Part shown: positions 26,958 to 36,967 of the stretch, piece after piece
Layout: each line of letters opens with the position of its first letter
Position numbering within the stretch: position 1 is the first letter of the stretch
Assembly: GCA_040080965.1 (NCBI GenBank)
Contig: JBEBHH010000003.1
Location: 124,001 to 188,000, forward strand
DNA length: 64,000 nt
From: SHZI01 sp040080965
GTDB lineage: Bacteria; Pseudomonadota; Gammaproteobacteria; Steroidobacterales; GCA-2729495
Direction: 5' to 3'
Made by a program: the position numbers and the translations under genes
The notes under the pieces: generated by a model
The model's input: only the letters and a program-made list of their open reading frames with translations
Told to the model about the DNA's origin: nothing
Database searches by the model: none

Positions 26958-28796
26958 ATGAGCGTCGAAGCAACCGCCGGCGAACTGCCCGGCACCGGCA
27001 AGGCCACCAACCTCCAGATCATCCGGCGCCTGCTGACCTACATGACGCCGTTCAACGCGATCATGTTCACGTCGCTGACGGCCCGGGTCGTCAAGATCGT
27101 CGCCCAGGCGGCGGTGCTCGGCATCGCCGCCGCCAGCGTAGGCCTCTACATCGAGTCCGCCACGCCCGGCGTGGTGAACTGGGACGTCCTGTGGCGGCAG
27201 GTCCGGTGGATCGCCCTCGCCGGAACGATCGTGGGCTTTGCGTCCTACATCGAGAACTACACCGGCCACTACGTGGCGTTCCGCATCCTGGCGGCGTTCC
27301 GCGACAAGTTCTACTACGCCATGCTGCCGCTTGCGCCCGCCCGCACCGCCAAGTTGCAGTCCGGCGACGCGGTGAGCCGCGTGATGACCGATTGCGAGCG
27401 CGTGGAGCCGTTCTACGCTCACACGATCGCACCGGCGGTCGCCGCCATCTCGGTGCCCATCATCCTGCTTGCCTGGTGCTGGTCGGTGCACCCGACCCTG
27501 GTCTGGGCACTGGCCCCGTTTTACGTGGCCACCACCTTCGTCCTGCCCTGGCTCGTGTCGAAGCTTGGCGGCGACGGCATCCGTTACCGGGAGCAGCTGG
27601 GCCAGGTGAACGCCTTCGTGGCGGACAGCATCCAGGGCGTGCGGGACACCGTCGCCTTCGGCTACGAGAAGCGCCGCGCCCGGGAACTCTGGGAGCAGGG
27701 CGCGTCCATGCAGGCCGGCCAGGAGAAGCTGTACGGCGCCGACGCCACCCAGCGCGCGCTGGCGGAAATCTTCATCACCGTCGGTATCCTGGCCTCGGCG
27801 TGGGTCGGCGTGGAGCTGGCCCTCGCTGGCCAGATCTCCACCCTGGTCGAGTTGCCCGCCGTGATCGCGGTGTCCGTGGTCGGGTTCTACGTCTCGGTGG
27901 GCATGGCCAACAACTACACCGACTTCCGCGTGTCGATCATCGCCGCCCGGCGGCTCTTCAGCATGATGGACCAGCCGCCCGCGGTGGTGGATCGCCAGCA
28001 GGGCGCCACGTCCACCGGCGTCGAGTCGTCCATCCATTTCCGGAACGTGCATTTCGAGTACGACGCGGATGACGTGGACTGGAGTCGGCAGAAGAAGGTC
28101 TTTGACGGCTTCTCGTTCGACATCGTGCCGGGCCGGCACGTGGCCCTGGTGGGCCCGAGCGGCACGGGCAAGTCCACGGTCGTGAACCTGCTGCTGCGGC
28201 AGTGGGATCCGCAGACTGGCGAGATCCGCATCGGCAACAGGCCGCTCAAGGACTTCTCCCTGGTGGAACTGCAGAAGTTCTTCGCCGTGGTGTCCCAGCG
28301 TGCCTTCATTTTCAACGAGTCGATCCGCGACAACATCCTGCTCGGCCGGCACGACGCCACCCAGGCGGACGTCGAGGCGGCGGCGCGGGGCGCGGGGCTC
28401 GCCGAGTGGATCGCCACGCTGCCCGACGGTTACAACACGGCCTGCGGCGAGCGCGGCAGCAAGCTGTCCGGCGGCCAGCGGCAGCGCGTGGCCATTGCCC
28501 GCGCCATCCTGAAGAACGCCCCGATCGTCCTGCTGGACGAGGCCACCTCGAGCCTGGACGTGGAGACGGAGCTGGGCGTCATGCGGGCCATCCGGAACCT
28601 GTCCAAGGGCCGCACGTCGCTGACCATCGCCCACCGCCTGTCCACCATCATGGACAGCGACGAGATCCTGGTGATGCTGGAAGGCCGCATCGCCGAGCGC
28701 GGCACCCACAACGAACTCATCGCCAAGGGTGGCTGGTACGCCCGCATGTTCGAGATCCAGAAGGACGAGGTCGACGCGACGCTCGTGAAGGACTAG
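26958..28796 (+). CDS. ABC exporter subunit, partner half-transporter
   Basis: This 612-residue half-transporter has the same layout as its neighbour: a six-helix membrane domain and an ATPase with Walker A GPSGTGKST, signature LSGGQRQR and Walker B IVLLDEATSSLD. Both ATPase sites look intact in both subunits, unlike many heterodimeric exporters with one degenerate site. The gene begins after GGGAGA and ends ten bases from the convergent dehydrogenase gene. The substrate is unknown. Confidence 0.88.
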   Translation: MSVEATAGELPGTGKATNLQIIRRLLTYMTPFNAIMFTSLTARVVKIVAQAAVLGIAAASVGLYIESATPGVVNWDVLWRQVRWIALAGTIVGFASYIENYTGHYVAFRILAAFRDKFYYAMLPLAPARTAKLQSGDAVSRVMTDCERVEPFYAHTIAPAVAAISVPIILLAWCWSVHPTLVWALAPFYVATTFVLPWLVSKLGGDGIRYREQLGQVNAFVADSIQGVRDTVAFGYEKRRARELWEQGASMQAGQEKLYGADATQRALAEIFITVGILASAWVGVELALAGQISTLVELPAVIAVSVVGFYVSVGMANNYTDFRVSIIAARRLFSMMDQPPAVVDRQQGATSTGVESSIHFRNVHFEYDADDVDWSRQKKVFDGFSFDIVPGRHVALVGPSGTGKSTVVNLLLRQWDPQTGEIRIGNRPLKDFSLVELQKFFAVVSQRAFIFNESIRDNILLGRHDATQADVEAAARGAGLAEWIATLPDGYNTACGERGSKLSGGQRQRVAIARAILKNAPIVLLDEATSSLDVETELGVMRAIRNLSKGRTSLTIAHRLSTIMDSDEILVMLEGRIAERGTHNELIAKGGWYARMFEIQKDEVDATLVKD

Positions 28797-28806
28797 CCGG
28801 CGCGGC

Positions 28807-29838
28807 TCAGCCGCCGCCTATCCGTCTGACCAGCGCCTTCGTGAAGGCCGCCGTGCTGGCGGTGCCGCCCAGGTCGCCCGTCCGCACCTTGTCATCGTTC
28901 AGCGTGGCGTTGATCGCCTGACGTAACCGCGCGGCGAGCTCCGGCAGCTTGCAGTGATCCAGCATCATCGCCGCCGCCAGCAGTAGGGCTATAGGGTTGG
29001 CGACGCCCTTGCCGGCGATGTCCGGCGCGGAGCCGTGCACCGCCTCGAAGATGGCGGCGTTGGCGCCGATGTTTGCGCCGGGGGTCATGCCGAGGCCGCC
29101 CACGAGCCCCGCCACCAGGTCCGACAGGATGTCGCCGAACAGGTTGGTGGTGACCAGCACGTCGAACTGCCAGGGGTTGAGCACCAGCTTCATGGCGCAG
29201 GCGTCGATGATTGCCGTGTCGAGTTCGATGCGGCCCTTGTACTTCCGCTCCCACATCTCCGTGCCGGTCTCCAGGAAGATCCCGGTGAGGGCCTTCATGA
29301 TGTTGGCCTTGTGGACGATCGTGACCTTCCTGCGCCCGGTCGCGATGGCGTGCTCGAAGGCGAACTCCAGCAGCTTGCGGCTGCCCTGGCGGGTGTTCAC
29401 GCCGGTGGCCATCGCCACGGCGTGGGGGTCGTCGTCGATCGGGATGTAGATCTCGTGGCCGATGTAGAGGCCCTCGAGGTTCTCGCGGACCACCACCAGG
29501 TCGATGTTGTCGAAGCGCCCGCCGGGAATCAGCGTGAGCGCGGGCCGCAGGTTGGCGTAGAGCTTGAACTCCTCGCGGAGCCGCACGTTGGACGACCGGT
29601 AGCCGCCGCCCGACGGCGTCTCCAGAGGGCCCTTCAGTGCGAGTTTCGTGCGGTGGATGCTGTCGAGCGTGGCCTTCGGCAGCGGGTCGCCGGCGGCCTT
29701 GATGCCCGCCAGGCCCGCAACCTGCCGGTCCCAGGCGAACGGCGCCTTGAGGGCATCCAGTGCCGCGAGGGTGGCGTCGACGATCTCGGGGCCGATCCCG
29801 TCGCCCGGGATCAGGGTGACAGGAATGCTGCTGGTCAC
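28807..29838 (-). CDS. NAD-type isocitrate dehydrogenase (IDH/IPMDH family)
   Basis: This encodes a 343-residue beta-decarboxylating dehydrogenase. It starts at GTG (complement of 29836-29838), which overlaps the upstream lipoprotein stop as GTGA. Motifs include IPGDGIGPEI, LKGPLETPSGGGYRSSNVRLR, RENLEGLYIG, VHKANIMKALTG and the metal and cofactor segment NLFGDILSDLVAGLVGGLGM. The substrate-loop Ser and YANLRPA segment match NAD-dependent isocitrate dehydrogenases better than LeuB. It would convert isocitrate to 2-oxoglutarate in the TCA cycle, where hut-derived glutamate also enters. Isopropylmalate or homoisocitrate specificity is not excluded. Coupling to a lipoprotein gene is odd. Confidence 0.85.
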   Translation of the reverse strand: MTSSIPVTLIPGDGIGPEIVDATLAALDALKAPFAWDRQVAGLAGIKAAGDPLPKATLDSIHRTKLALKGPLETPSGGGYRSSNVRLREEFKLYANLRPALTLIPGGRFDNIDLVVVRENLEGLYIGHEIYIPIDDDPHAVAMATGVNTRQGSRKLLEFAFEHAIATGRRKVTIVHKANIMKALTGIFLETGTEMWERKYKGRIELDTAIIDACAMKLVLNPWQFDVLVTTNLFGDILSDLVAGLVGGLGMTPGANIGANAAIFEAVHGSAPDIAGKGVANPIALLLAAAMMLDHCKLPELAARLRQAINATLNDDKVRTGDLGGTASTAAFTKALVRRIGGG

Positions 29839-30428
29839 CGGGCTTTCCGGTCCAGCACGATGCCCGTCACCAGGGCCCGGCCCTGCTTCTCGAGCTCGGC
29901 GGCCGAGGCGTTGCCGGCCAGCTGGCTGGCGCACCGGCCGTGCGCCGAGTCGGCGATGACAGTGGCCGGCTCCTGGACAGTCGCCCAGCGCTCGCCCTGG
30001 GCCTGCATGCAGGCCAGGTAGCCGTTGCTCGCAGTGGCAGCCGCGGCCGCCGGCAGTGCCACTTTTCTGTTGAGCACCTTCTCGGTGATCGCTGCCTCGC
30101 CCTGGGCGTCCAGGGTCTTGAGGGTGGCTTCCACCTCGCGCTCGGTGAGTATGTAGTTCGTGGCCTGCAGATCCGACTGGGCGCGTCCGGCGGCCTCGCG
30201 GGCTGATGCGCAGTTCTTGCCGGCAAGGGTGACGATGGCCCGGACATCGTCGCTGGTCCCCAGGTAGCGATCGGCCTGTTCGTTGAGGCAGCCCAGATAG
30301 GCCGTGCTGGCCTTTTCGGCCGCGGACTGCAGGGTGCTGCGCTCGGAACTGCTCGTCGTGAACTGGGTGCAGCCCGCCATGGAAAGCGCCGAAGCCAGCG
30401 CAAAAGCACGACAGGTCGACCTGGTCAT
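29835..30428 (-). CDS. Putative lipoprotein with two cysteine-containing repeats
   Basis: This 197-residue protein has a likely lipobox (SMAGC, Cys20). The mature part contains an internal duplication: YLGCL with Cys47 and NCAS with Cys73, then YLACM with Cys140 and RCAS with Cys166. The two cysteine pairs have the same 26-residue spacing, suggesting a disulfide in each helical repeat. I do not recognise the family. Its stop overlaps the start of the isocitrate dehydrogenase gene, so the two are translationally linked. The preceding gene is 95 bases away. Confidence 0.75.
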   Translation of the reverse strand: MTRSTCRAFALASALSMAGCTQFTTSSSERSTLQSAAEKASTAYLGCLNEQADRYLGTSDDVRAIVTLAGKNCASAREAAGRAQSDLQATNYILTEREVEATLKTLDAQGEAAITEKVLNRKVALPAAAAATASNGYLACMQAQGERWATVQEPATVIADSAHGRCASQLAGNASAAELEKQGRALVTGIVLDRKAR

Positions 30429-30523
30429 CCCACGTCCCCGGGTGAAGCGGCTGAATCCGCGATCTTGTCGCCATTCACCGCGCTTGTCACGCGGTGGCGA
30501 TCGCGGATCAGCCGCCCGCCAGG

Positions 30524-31774
30524 TTATTTCTGCGCGGCCCGGCGGAAGTTGATATCCACGCCGGTCTCCTTGCCGTCCCGGCGGATCTGCGCCTTCGCCA
30601 CGTCGCCCCAGCGGTAGCCGGCCATCAGCTTGCGCAGCGAGTTGTCCGACTTGATGGCATTGCCGTCGAGGCTGAGCAGGACGTCGCCGACCTTGAGGCC
30701 CGAGCGCTCGGCCACGGACTTTTCGCTGACCTGGATGATCTGCCCGGGGTCCTTGCCCAGGGCGCCCATCAGGGACACGCCGATGCTCGGATAGACCGTG
30801 TCGATCTCCTCCGGCAGGCCCCAGACGAAGGACGCGTAGGAGGCCCGCACCTTTTTTACCGGCTTCGCCTCGTCGTCGACGACCGTCACCGGGACCAGCG
30901 AGGCGATGCGCCCGTCGTAGTGGGGGTCGATCTGCCGCTCGGAGCCGAGGCCGAAGGTCACGTGGCCGGCGCCGATCAGCACCACCATGATCGCGTCCTT
31001 GCCGCCGTGCTGCCGGAGCGCCTGAAGCGCGTTCCAGCCCATCGTCGCGTCCCACATGGTCTGGGCGCGGTAGAGGCCGTCCAGGGCCGCCTCGTTCATG
31101 TGCAGGGCGTCGTCCTTGTCGAAGAACGCGCGGTACATGCGGCGGTGCTCATCGCTCTCCGCGGCGAGCTTCGGCGGCAGGTGCGCGGCTTCCTCGGGCG
31201 TCAGGTTCTCGAAGCCCTTGGTGCGCACGGACTTCACCACGTCCCGCGGGCTGTTGACCGCGTACATGTTGATGCCGTTCTTCTGCGCGTAGAGGAAGAT
31301 GTTGCGGTAGTAGTTCCAGTGGTAGCCCCAGTTGTCGTACCAGCGGGCCAGCTCCACGAAGCCGTCTTCCGTGTAGCGGCCGGCGTTCCAGTTGTCCAGC
31401 GTCGGCTGCTCGGTGTAGGGGAACATCTCGAGGCCGATCAGCACCTCGCGGCCCGCTTCGCGCAGGGCCTTGATGGTGCGGAACTGCACGTCATGGAATT
31501 CCTGGTTGGTGTGGTTCTCGCCGATGAACAGGATTCCCGTGCCGGCCAGCCGCTTCGCCATTTCCTCCGGGGTAACCAGCTCGCCCGTGGCGGTGTCCGT
31601 GATGCCGTCCAGCACCACCGGGATCTCGCGGCCTTTCCGGGCCGGGTCACCGATCTCCATGTGCAGCACGGCCTGGTCCGCCAGCGCCGCGAGCGGCGTG
31701 GCCAGTCCAAGGCACGCCGCCAGTGCGCGCGCCGCCAGGCTGAGAGTGCCGGGCATCGAGTTTGCGATTGTCAT
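30524..31774 (-). CDS. ChaN-family (haem-binding uptake-like) protein with C-terminal PDZ domain
   Basis: This encodes a 416-residue exported protein. A signal peptide (to about residue 33) leads to a ChaN/DUF399 domain marked by GILFIGENHTNQEFHDVQ, LIGLEMFPY and the helical centre around YRAQTMWDATM. Residues about 325-405 form a PDZ domain (IIQVSEKSVAERSGLKVGDVLLSLDG). ChaN proteins bind haem or act in iron uptake, and PDZ domains bind peptide ends, so it may be a periplasmic haem- or protein-binding factor. It is 23 bases downstream of hutI and probably cotranscribed. The link to histidine breakdown is not understood. Confidence 0.85.
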   Translation of the reverse strand: MTIANSMPGTLSLAARALAACLGLATPLAALADQAVLHMEIGDPARKGREIPVVLDGITDTATGELVTPEEMAKRLAGTGILFIGENHTNQEFHDVQFRTIKALREAGREVLIGLEMFPYTEQPTLDNWNAGRYTEDGFVELARWYDNWGYHWNYYRNIFLYAQKNGINMYAVNSPRDVVKSVRTKGFENLTPEEAAHLPPKLAAESDEHRRMYRAFFDKDDALHMNEAALDGLYRAQTMWDATMGWNALQALRQHGGKDAIMVVLIGAGHVTFGLGSERQIDPHYDGRIASLVPVTVVDDEAKPVKKVRASYASFVWGLPEEIDTVYPSIGVSLMGALGKDPGQIIQVSEKSVAERSGLKVGDVLLSLDGNAIKSDNSLRKLMAGYRWGDVAKAQIRRDGKETGVDINFRRAAQK

Positions 31775-31797
31775 CTACGGAACCTCTTGGTTGTCAC

Positions 31798-33030
31798 TCA
31801 GGTGATGGCGATGGCCTTGCCGTCGGCAACGACGGACAAGAGTGGATTGTGCCCTATCCAGTAGGAGAGCTCGGCGGGCTCGGAGACCTGCCACACGGCC
31901 AGGTCGGCCCGCTTGCCGGCCTCGATGGTGCCGCGGTCCCGCTCCAGGCCGAGGGCCTGCGCGGCGCAGCGGGTCACGCCGGCGAGGCACTCCTCGGGCG
32001 TCAGTCGAAACAGGTTGCACGCCATGTTCATCATCAGCAGCAGCGAGACCGCGGGGGAGCTCCCCGGATTGCAGTCCGTGGCGATGGCCAGCGGCACGCC
32101 GTGGCGGCGGAGCTCCGCGACCGGGGGCCGTTGCGTCTCACCCAGGGAGTAGAAGGCCCCCGGCAGCAGGACGGCGACGGTGCCCGCGCGGGCCAGGGCC
32201 TCCACTCCCGCAGGCGACGTGTACTCGAGGTGGTCCGCAGACAGCGCGCCGTGGCGTGCCGCCAGTGCGGCGCCGCCGCCGTCGGAGAGCTGGTCGGCAT
32301 GCAGTTTCACGGGCAGCCCCAGCTGGCGCGCGCGCTGGAACACCCGCTCCACCTGCGGCACGGTGAAGCCGATGGATTCGCAGAAGGCGTCCACCGCATC
32401 CACCAGCCCCTCGGCGGCAAGCGTCGGCAGCACCTCGTTGCAGACGAACTCAATGTAGTCGTCGGCCCGGCCGCCGAACCCGGAGGGCACCGCGTGGGCC
32501 CCCAGGTAGGTGGTTCGCACACTGATGCCGGCCTTGCGGCCGAGTTCCCGGGCGGCGCGCAACAGGCGCCCCTCGGTGTCGAGGTCCAGGCCGTAGCCTG
32601 ACTTTATTTCCAGCGTGGTCACCCCGCCATTCACCAGGTACCGCAGCCGCGGCCAGGCCGCGGTAACCAGGTCCACGGCGCTCGCGGCGCGGGTGGCCGC
32701 GACGGTCGACTGGATGCCGCCACCCAGCCGCGCGAGCTCCTCGTAGCTCGCGCCGGTGCGGCGCGCCTCGAACTCGGCGATCCGGTTGCCAGCGAAGACG
32801 AGGTGGGTGTGGCAGTCGATGAGCCCTGGCGTCAACCAGGCGCCGCCGGCCCGGTGGACGTCGCCGGCGCAGGCCTCCGCTTCGGCGGGCAGGTCCTGGC
32901 GCGGTCCGACCCAGGCGATGCGGCCGTCGCGCACCGCCACCGCGCCGTCACGGATCGCGCCATAGGCCGCCGCGCCGCGCGCCATCGTGGCCACGTTGAC
33001 GTCGATCCAGAGGGAGTCCCATTGCGCCAT
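31798..33030 (-). CDS. hutI: Imidazolonepropionase
   Basis: This 410-residue amidohydrolase opens the ring of imidazolone-5-propionate to give N-formimino-L-glutamate, the third step of histidine degradation. The metal motif is DCHTHLVF near residue 70, with KSGYGLDLDTEGRLLRAARE, LHADQLSD and ATDCNPGSSP further on, all typical of HutI. Its length is normal. It is transcribed away from the hutFCUHG operon, and the 124-base gap contains a shared regulatory region. Confidence 0.96.
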   Translation of the reverse strand: MAQWDSLWIDVNVATMARGAAAYGAIRDGAVAVRDGRIAWVGPRQDLPAEAEACAGDVHRAGGAWLTPGLIDCHTHLVFAGNRIAEFEARRTGASYEELARLGGGIQSTVAATRAASAVDLVTAAWPRLRYLVNGGVTTLEIKSGYGLDLDTEGRLLRAARELGRKAGISVRTTYLGAHAVPSGFGGRADDYIEFVCNEVLPTLAAEGLVDAVDAFCESIGFTVPQVERVFQRARQLGLPVKLHADQLSDGGGAALAARHGALSADHLEYTSPAGVEALARAGTVAVLLPGAFYSLGETQRPPVAELRRHGVPLAIATDCNPGSSPAVSLLLMMNMACNLFRLTPEECLAGVTRCAAQALGLERDRGTIEAGKRADLAVWQVSEPAELSYWIGHNPLLSVVADGKAIAIT

Positions 33031-33071
33031 GGTCGAGGGGTCGCCCCGGCAGGGGAGGCCGGGGCCGGCCT

Positions 33072-33130
33072 TTGTTGTTTCCGGAGGTTGGCGATAGTAT
33101 TCCGCCTAGGGCTGTCTATACAACCTCCGG
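33072..33130. promoter_or_regulatory. Divergent hut promoters sharing one -10 region, with HutC-like operator and flanking inverted repeat
   Basis: Rightward: TTGTTG (33072-33077), 17-base spacer, TAGTAT (33095-33100). Leftward: TTGTAT (33123-33118), 18-base spacer, TACTAT (33099-33094). The two -10 elements occupy nearly the same bases. TGTCTATACA (33113-33122) resembles the HutC operator (TGTATATACA-like) and overlaps the leftward -35 and the rightward start of transcription. A perfect 10-bp inverted repeat, CCGGAGGTTG (33081-33090) and CAACCTCCGG (33121-33130), encloses the shared -10. Confidence 0.65.
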
Positions 33131-33154
33131 CCCAGCAACATTTCAGGATTGATC

Positions 33155-34516
33155 GTGACCAGTCTCCCTGCTCATCGCGCGCTGCTGCCTGACGGCTGGG
33201 GGGCCGATGTCGACATCCGGATCGATGCCGCCGGCCGGATTGCCGGGCTCGCGCCTGGCGTGGCCGGCAGCCCGTCGTCGCTCTGGCTTCCCGGCATGCC
33301 CAACGTGCACAGCCACGCCTTCCAGCGGGCCCTGGCCGGCCGGGCGGAGCGCGCAGGCCGGGGGCTGGACTCCTTCCTGACCTGGCGGGAACGGATGTAT
33401 GCCCTGTCGCACCTGGTCACTCCGGACGACATCGAGGCCATCGCCACGCAGCTCTATGTGGAGATGCTCGAGGCCGGCTACACGTCGGTGTGCGAGTTCC
33501 ACTACCTGCACCACGGTCCTGGCGGCATTCCCCATGCCGATCCGGCAGCGGCGAGCCGCGCCCTGATCCGTGCGGCCAGGTCGGCCGGCATCCGGCTGAC
33601 GCTGCTGCCCGTCCTGTACATGCACGCCGGTTTCGGCGCCCAGCCACCCGAGCCGGCGCAGGCGCCCTTCATCCACTCGGTGCGAGATTACCTGGCGTTG
33701 CTTTCGACCCTGCTCCGCGAGCAGGACGACACGACCCGCATCGGCATCGCCTTCCACAGCCTGCGCGCTGTCTCGCCGGAAGCGATGGGGGAGGTCCTCG
33801 CCTGGCGGGCCGGTGCCGCACCGGGCATGCCGGTGCACATTCACGTCGCCGAGCAGCTCCAGGAAGTGCACGAATGCGAGGCCTGGTCCGGCCTGCGCCC
33901 CGTGGAGTGGCTACTCGAGCGCGGCATCGTCGACGAGCGCTGGTGCCTCGTACACGCAACCCACATGACGGAGGCCGAGACCCGCTGGCTGGCCGCGACC
34001 GGCGCGGTGGTGTGCCTCTGCCCGACCACCGAGGCGAACCTCGGTGACGGCCTGTTCCCCCTGGCTGGCTACCTGGCCGCCGGCGGCCGTATCGCCATCG
34101 GCTCCGACAGCCAGGTTTCCGTCAGCCCGGTCGAGGAGCTCCGCTGGCTGGAGTACGGCCAGCGCCTGCAGCTCGGGCAGCGCAACGTCGCGGCCAGCGC
34201 CACTGAACAGCACACGGGCGCACGGCTCGTCCGGGCCGCGCTCGCCGGCGGCGCCCAGGCGCTGGGCCAGGACGCGGGGCGGCTCGCCGCCGGTCAGGTG
34301 GCCGACCTGGTGGAGCTCGACGCCACCCACCCGCTGCTCGCCGGCGGCGACGGCGAGGAACTGCTCGACTGCTTCGTGTTCGCCGGCAACCGGCCCCTGG
34401 TGACCAGCGTCCTGGTCGGCGGGCGCCAGGTCGTCAGCAAGGGAAGTCATCTGCTGGCCGCCGCGGCGGCGGCCAGGTTTGCCGCGGTCATGCACCGCTT
34501 CCGCCAGTCCCAGTGA
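33155..34516 (+). CDS. hutF: Formimidoylglutamate deiminase
   Basis: This encodes a 453-residue amidohydrolase that converts N-formimino-L-glutamate to N-formyl-L-glutamate and ammonia. I chose GTG 33155, with AGGA six bases upstream; TTG 33149 is possible. Key motifs are MPNVHSHAFQRALAGRAE for the metal site, HIHVAEQLQEVHECE and SDSQVSVSPVEELRWLEYGQ. HutF together with HutG marks the five-step pathway that ends in formate rather than formamide. It is the first gene of the rightward hut operon, and hutC begins within about ten bases of its stop. Confidence 0.95.
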   Translation: MTSLPAHRALLPDGWGADVDIRIDAAGRIAGLAPGVAGSPSSLWLPGMPNVHSHAFQRALAGRAERAGRGLDSFLTWRERMYALSHLVTPDDIEAIATQLYVEMLEAGYTSVCEFHYLHHGPGGIPHADPAAASRALIRAARSAGIRLTLLPVLYMHAGFGAQPPEPAQAPFIHSVRDYLALLSTLLREQDDTTRIGIAFHSLRAVSPEAMGEVLAWRAGAAPGMPVHIHVAEQLQEVHECEAWSGLRPVEWLLERGIVDERWCLVHATHMTEAETRWLAATGAVVCLCPTTEANLGDGLFPLAGYLAAGGRIAIGSDSQVSVSPVEELRWLEYGQRLQLGQRNVAASATEQHTGARLVRAALAGGAQALGQDAGRLAAGQVADLVELDATHPLLAGGDGEELLDCFVFAGNRPLVTSVLVGGRQVVSKGSHLLAAAAAARFAAVMHRFRQSQ

Positions 34517-34526
34517 AATGAGTTCC

Positions 34527-35284
34527 ATGGCAATCCGCGACAAGGCCGGCGACCCGACGATCCCGCGCTACCAGCAGCTGAAGGCCCACATCGTCGCGGG
34601 TATCCAGTCCGGCCGGCTCCGGCCGCTGGACCGCGTCCCGTCCGAGCAGGACCTGGTGCGGCGGTTCGGCGTGTCGCGCATGACCGCCAACCGGGCGCTG
34701 CGCGAACTGGCGAGCGACGGCATCGTGGTCCGCCAGTCGGGCGTGGGCACGTTCGTCGCCGAAGCCCAGTCCCGCTCCCACGCGCTGGACGTGCGGAACA
34801 TCGCCGACGAGATCCGCGAGCGTGGCCACGTCCACGGCGCGCGGGTCGTGCGCCTGGAGAAGCTGGCGGCCGACCGGGATATCGCCAGCCGGCTCGGGCT
34901 GCGGCCGGGCGGGGCGGTGTTCCATTCGCTGATCGTCCACCTCGAGAACGACGTGCCGATCCAGGCGGAGGATCGCTACGTCTCTGCCCACGCGGCGCCG
35001 GGCTACCGCCGCCAGGACTTCACGCGCATTACCCCCAACGAGTACCTCTCCACCGTGGCGCCGCTGCAGACGGTGGAGCACGTCATCCGGGCCGAAGTTC
35101 CGGCCACGCGCATCCGCAACCTGCTGCGCATGGCCGCGGACGAGCCCTGCCTCATCATCCACCGGCGCACCTGGTCGGGCGGACAGCCCGTGAGCTACGC
35201 GCACCTGTATCACCCGGGGTCGCGCTACGAACTGACGGCGGGGGCCCAGCCCGGGCAGGGCGGCTCCCGGGGCCGGAGCAAGTC

Positions 35285-35288
<4 letters not shown>
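34527..35288 (+). CDS. hutC: Histidine utilisation repressor (GntR/HutC family)
   Basis: This encodes a 253-residue regulator. The N-terminal GntR winged helix is clear (IPRYQQLKAHIVAGIQSGRL, then VSRMTANRALRELASDG), and the C-terminal UTRA ligand domain (about residues 95-240) would bind urocanate. Two in-frame ATGs compete, 34518 and 34527; neither has a strong ribosome site and I took the shorter. It lies inside the operon it probably represses, the usual HutC arrangement. The candidate operator is at 33113-33122. Its stop overlaps hutU (ATGA). Confidence 0.93.
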
Positions 35289-36963
<1,675 letters not shown>

Positions 36964-36967
<4 letters not shown>

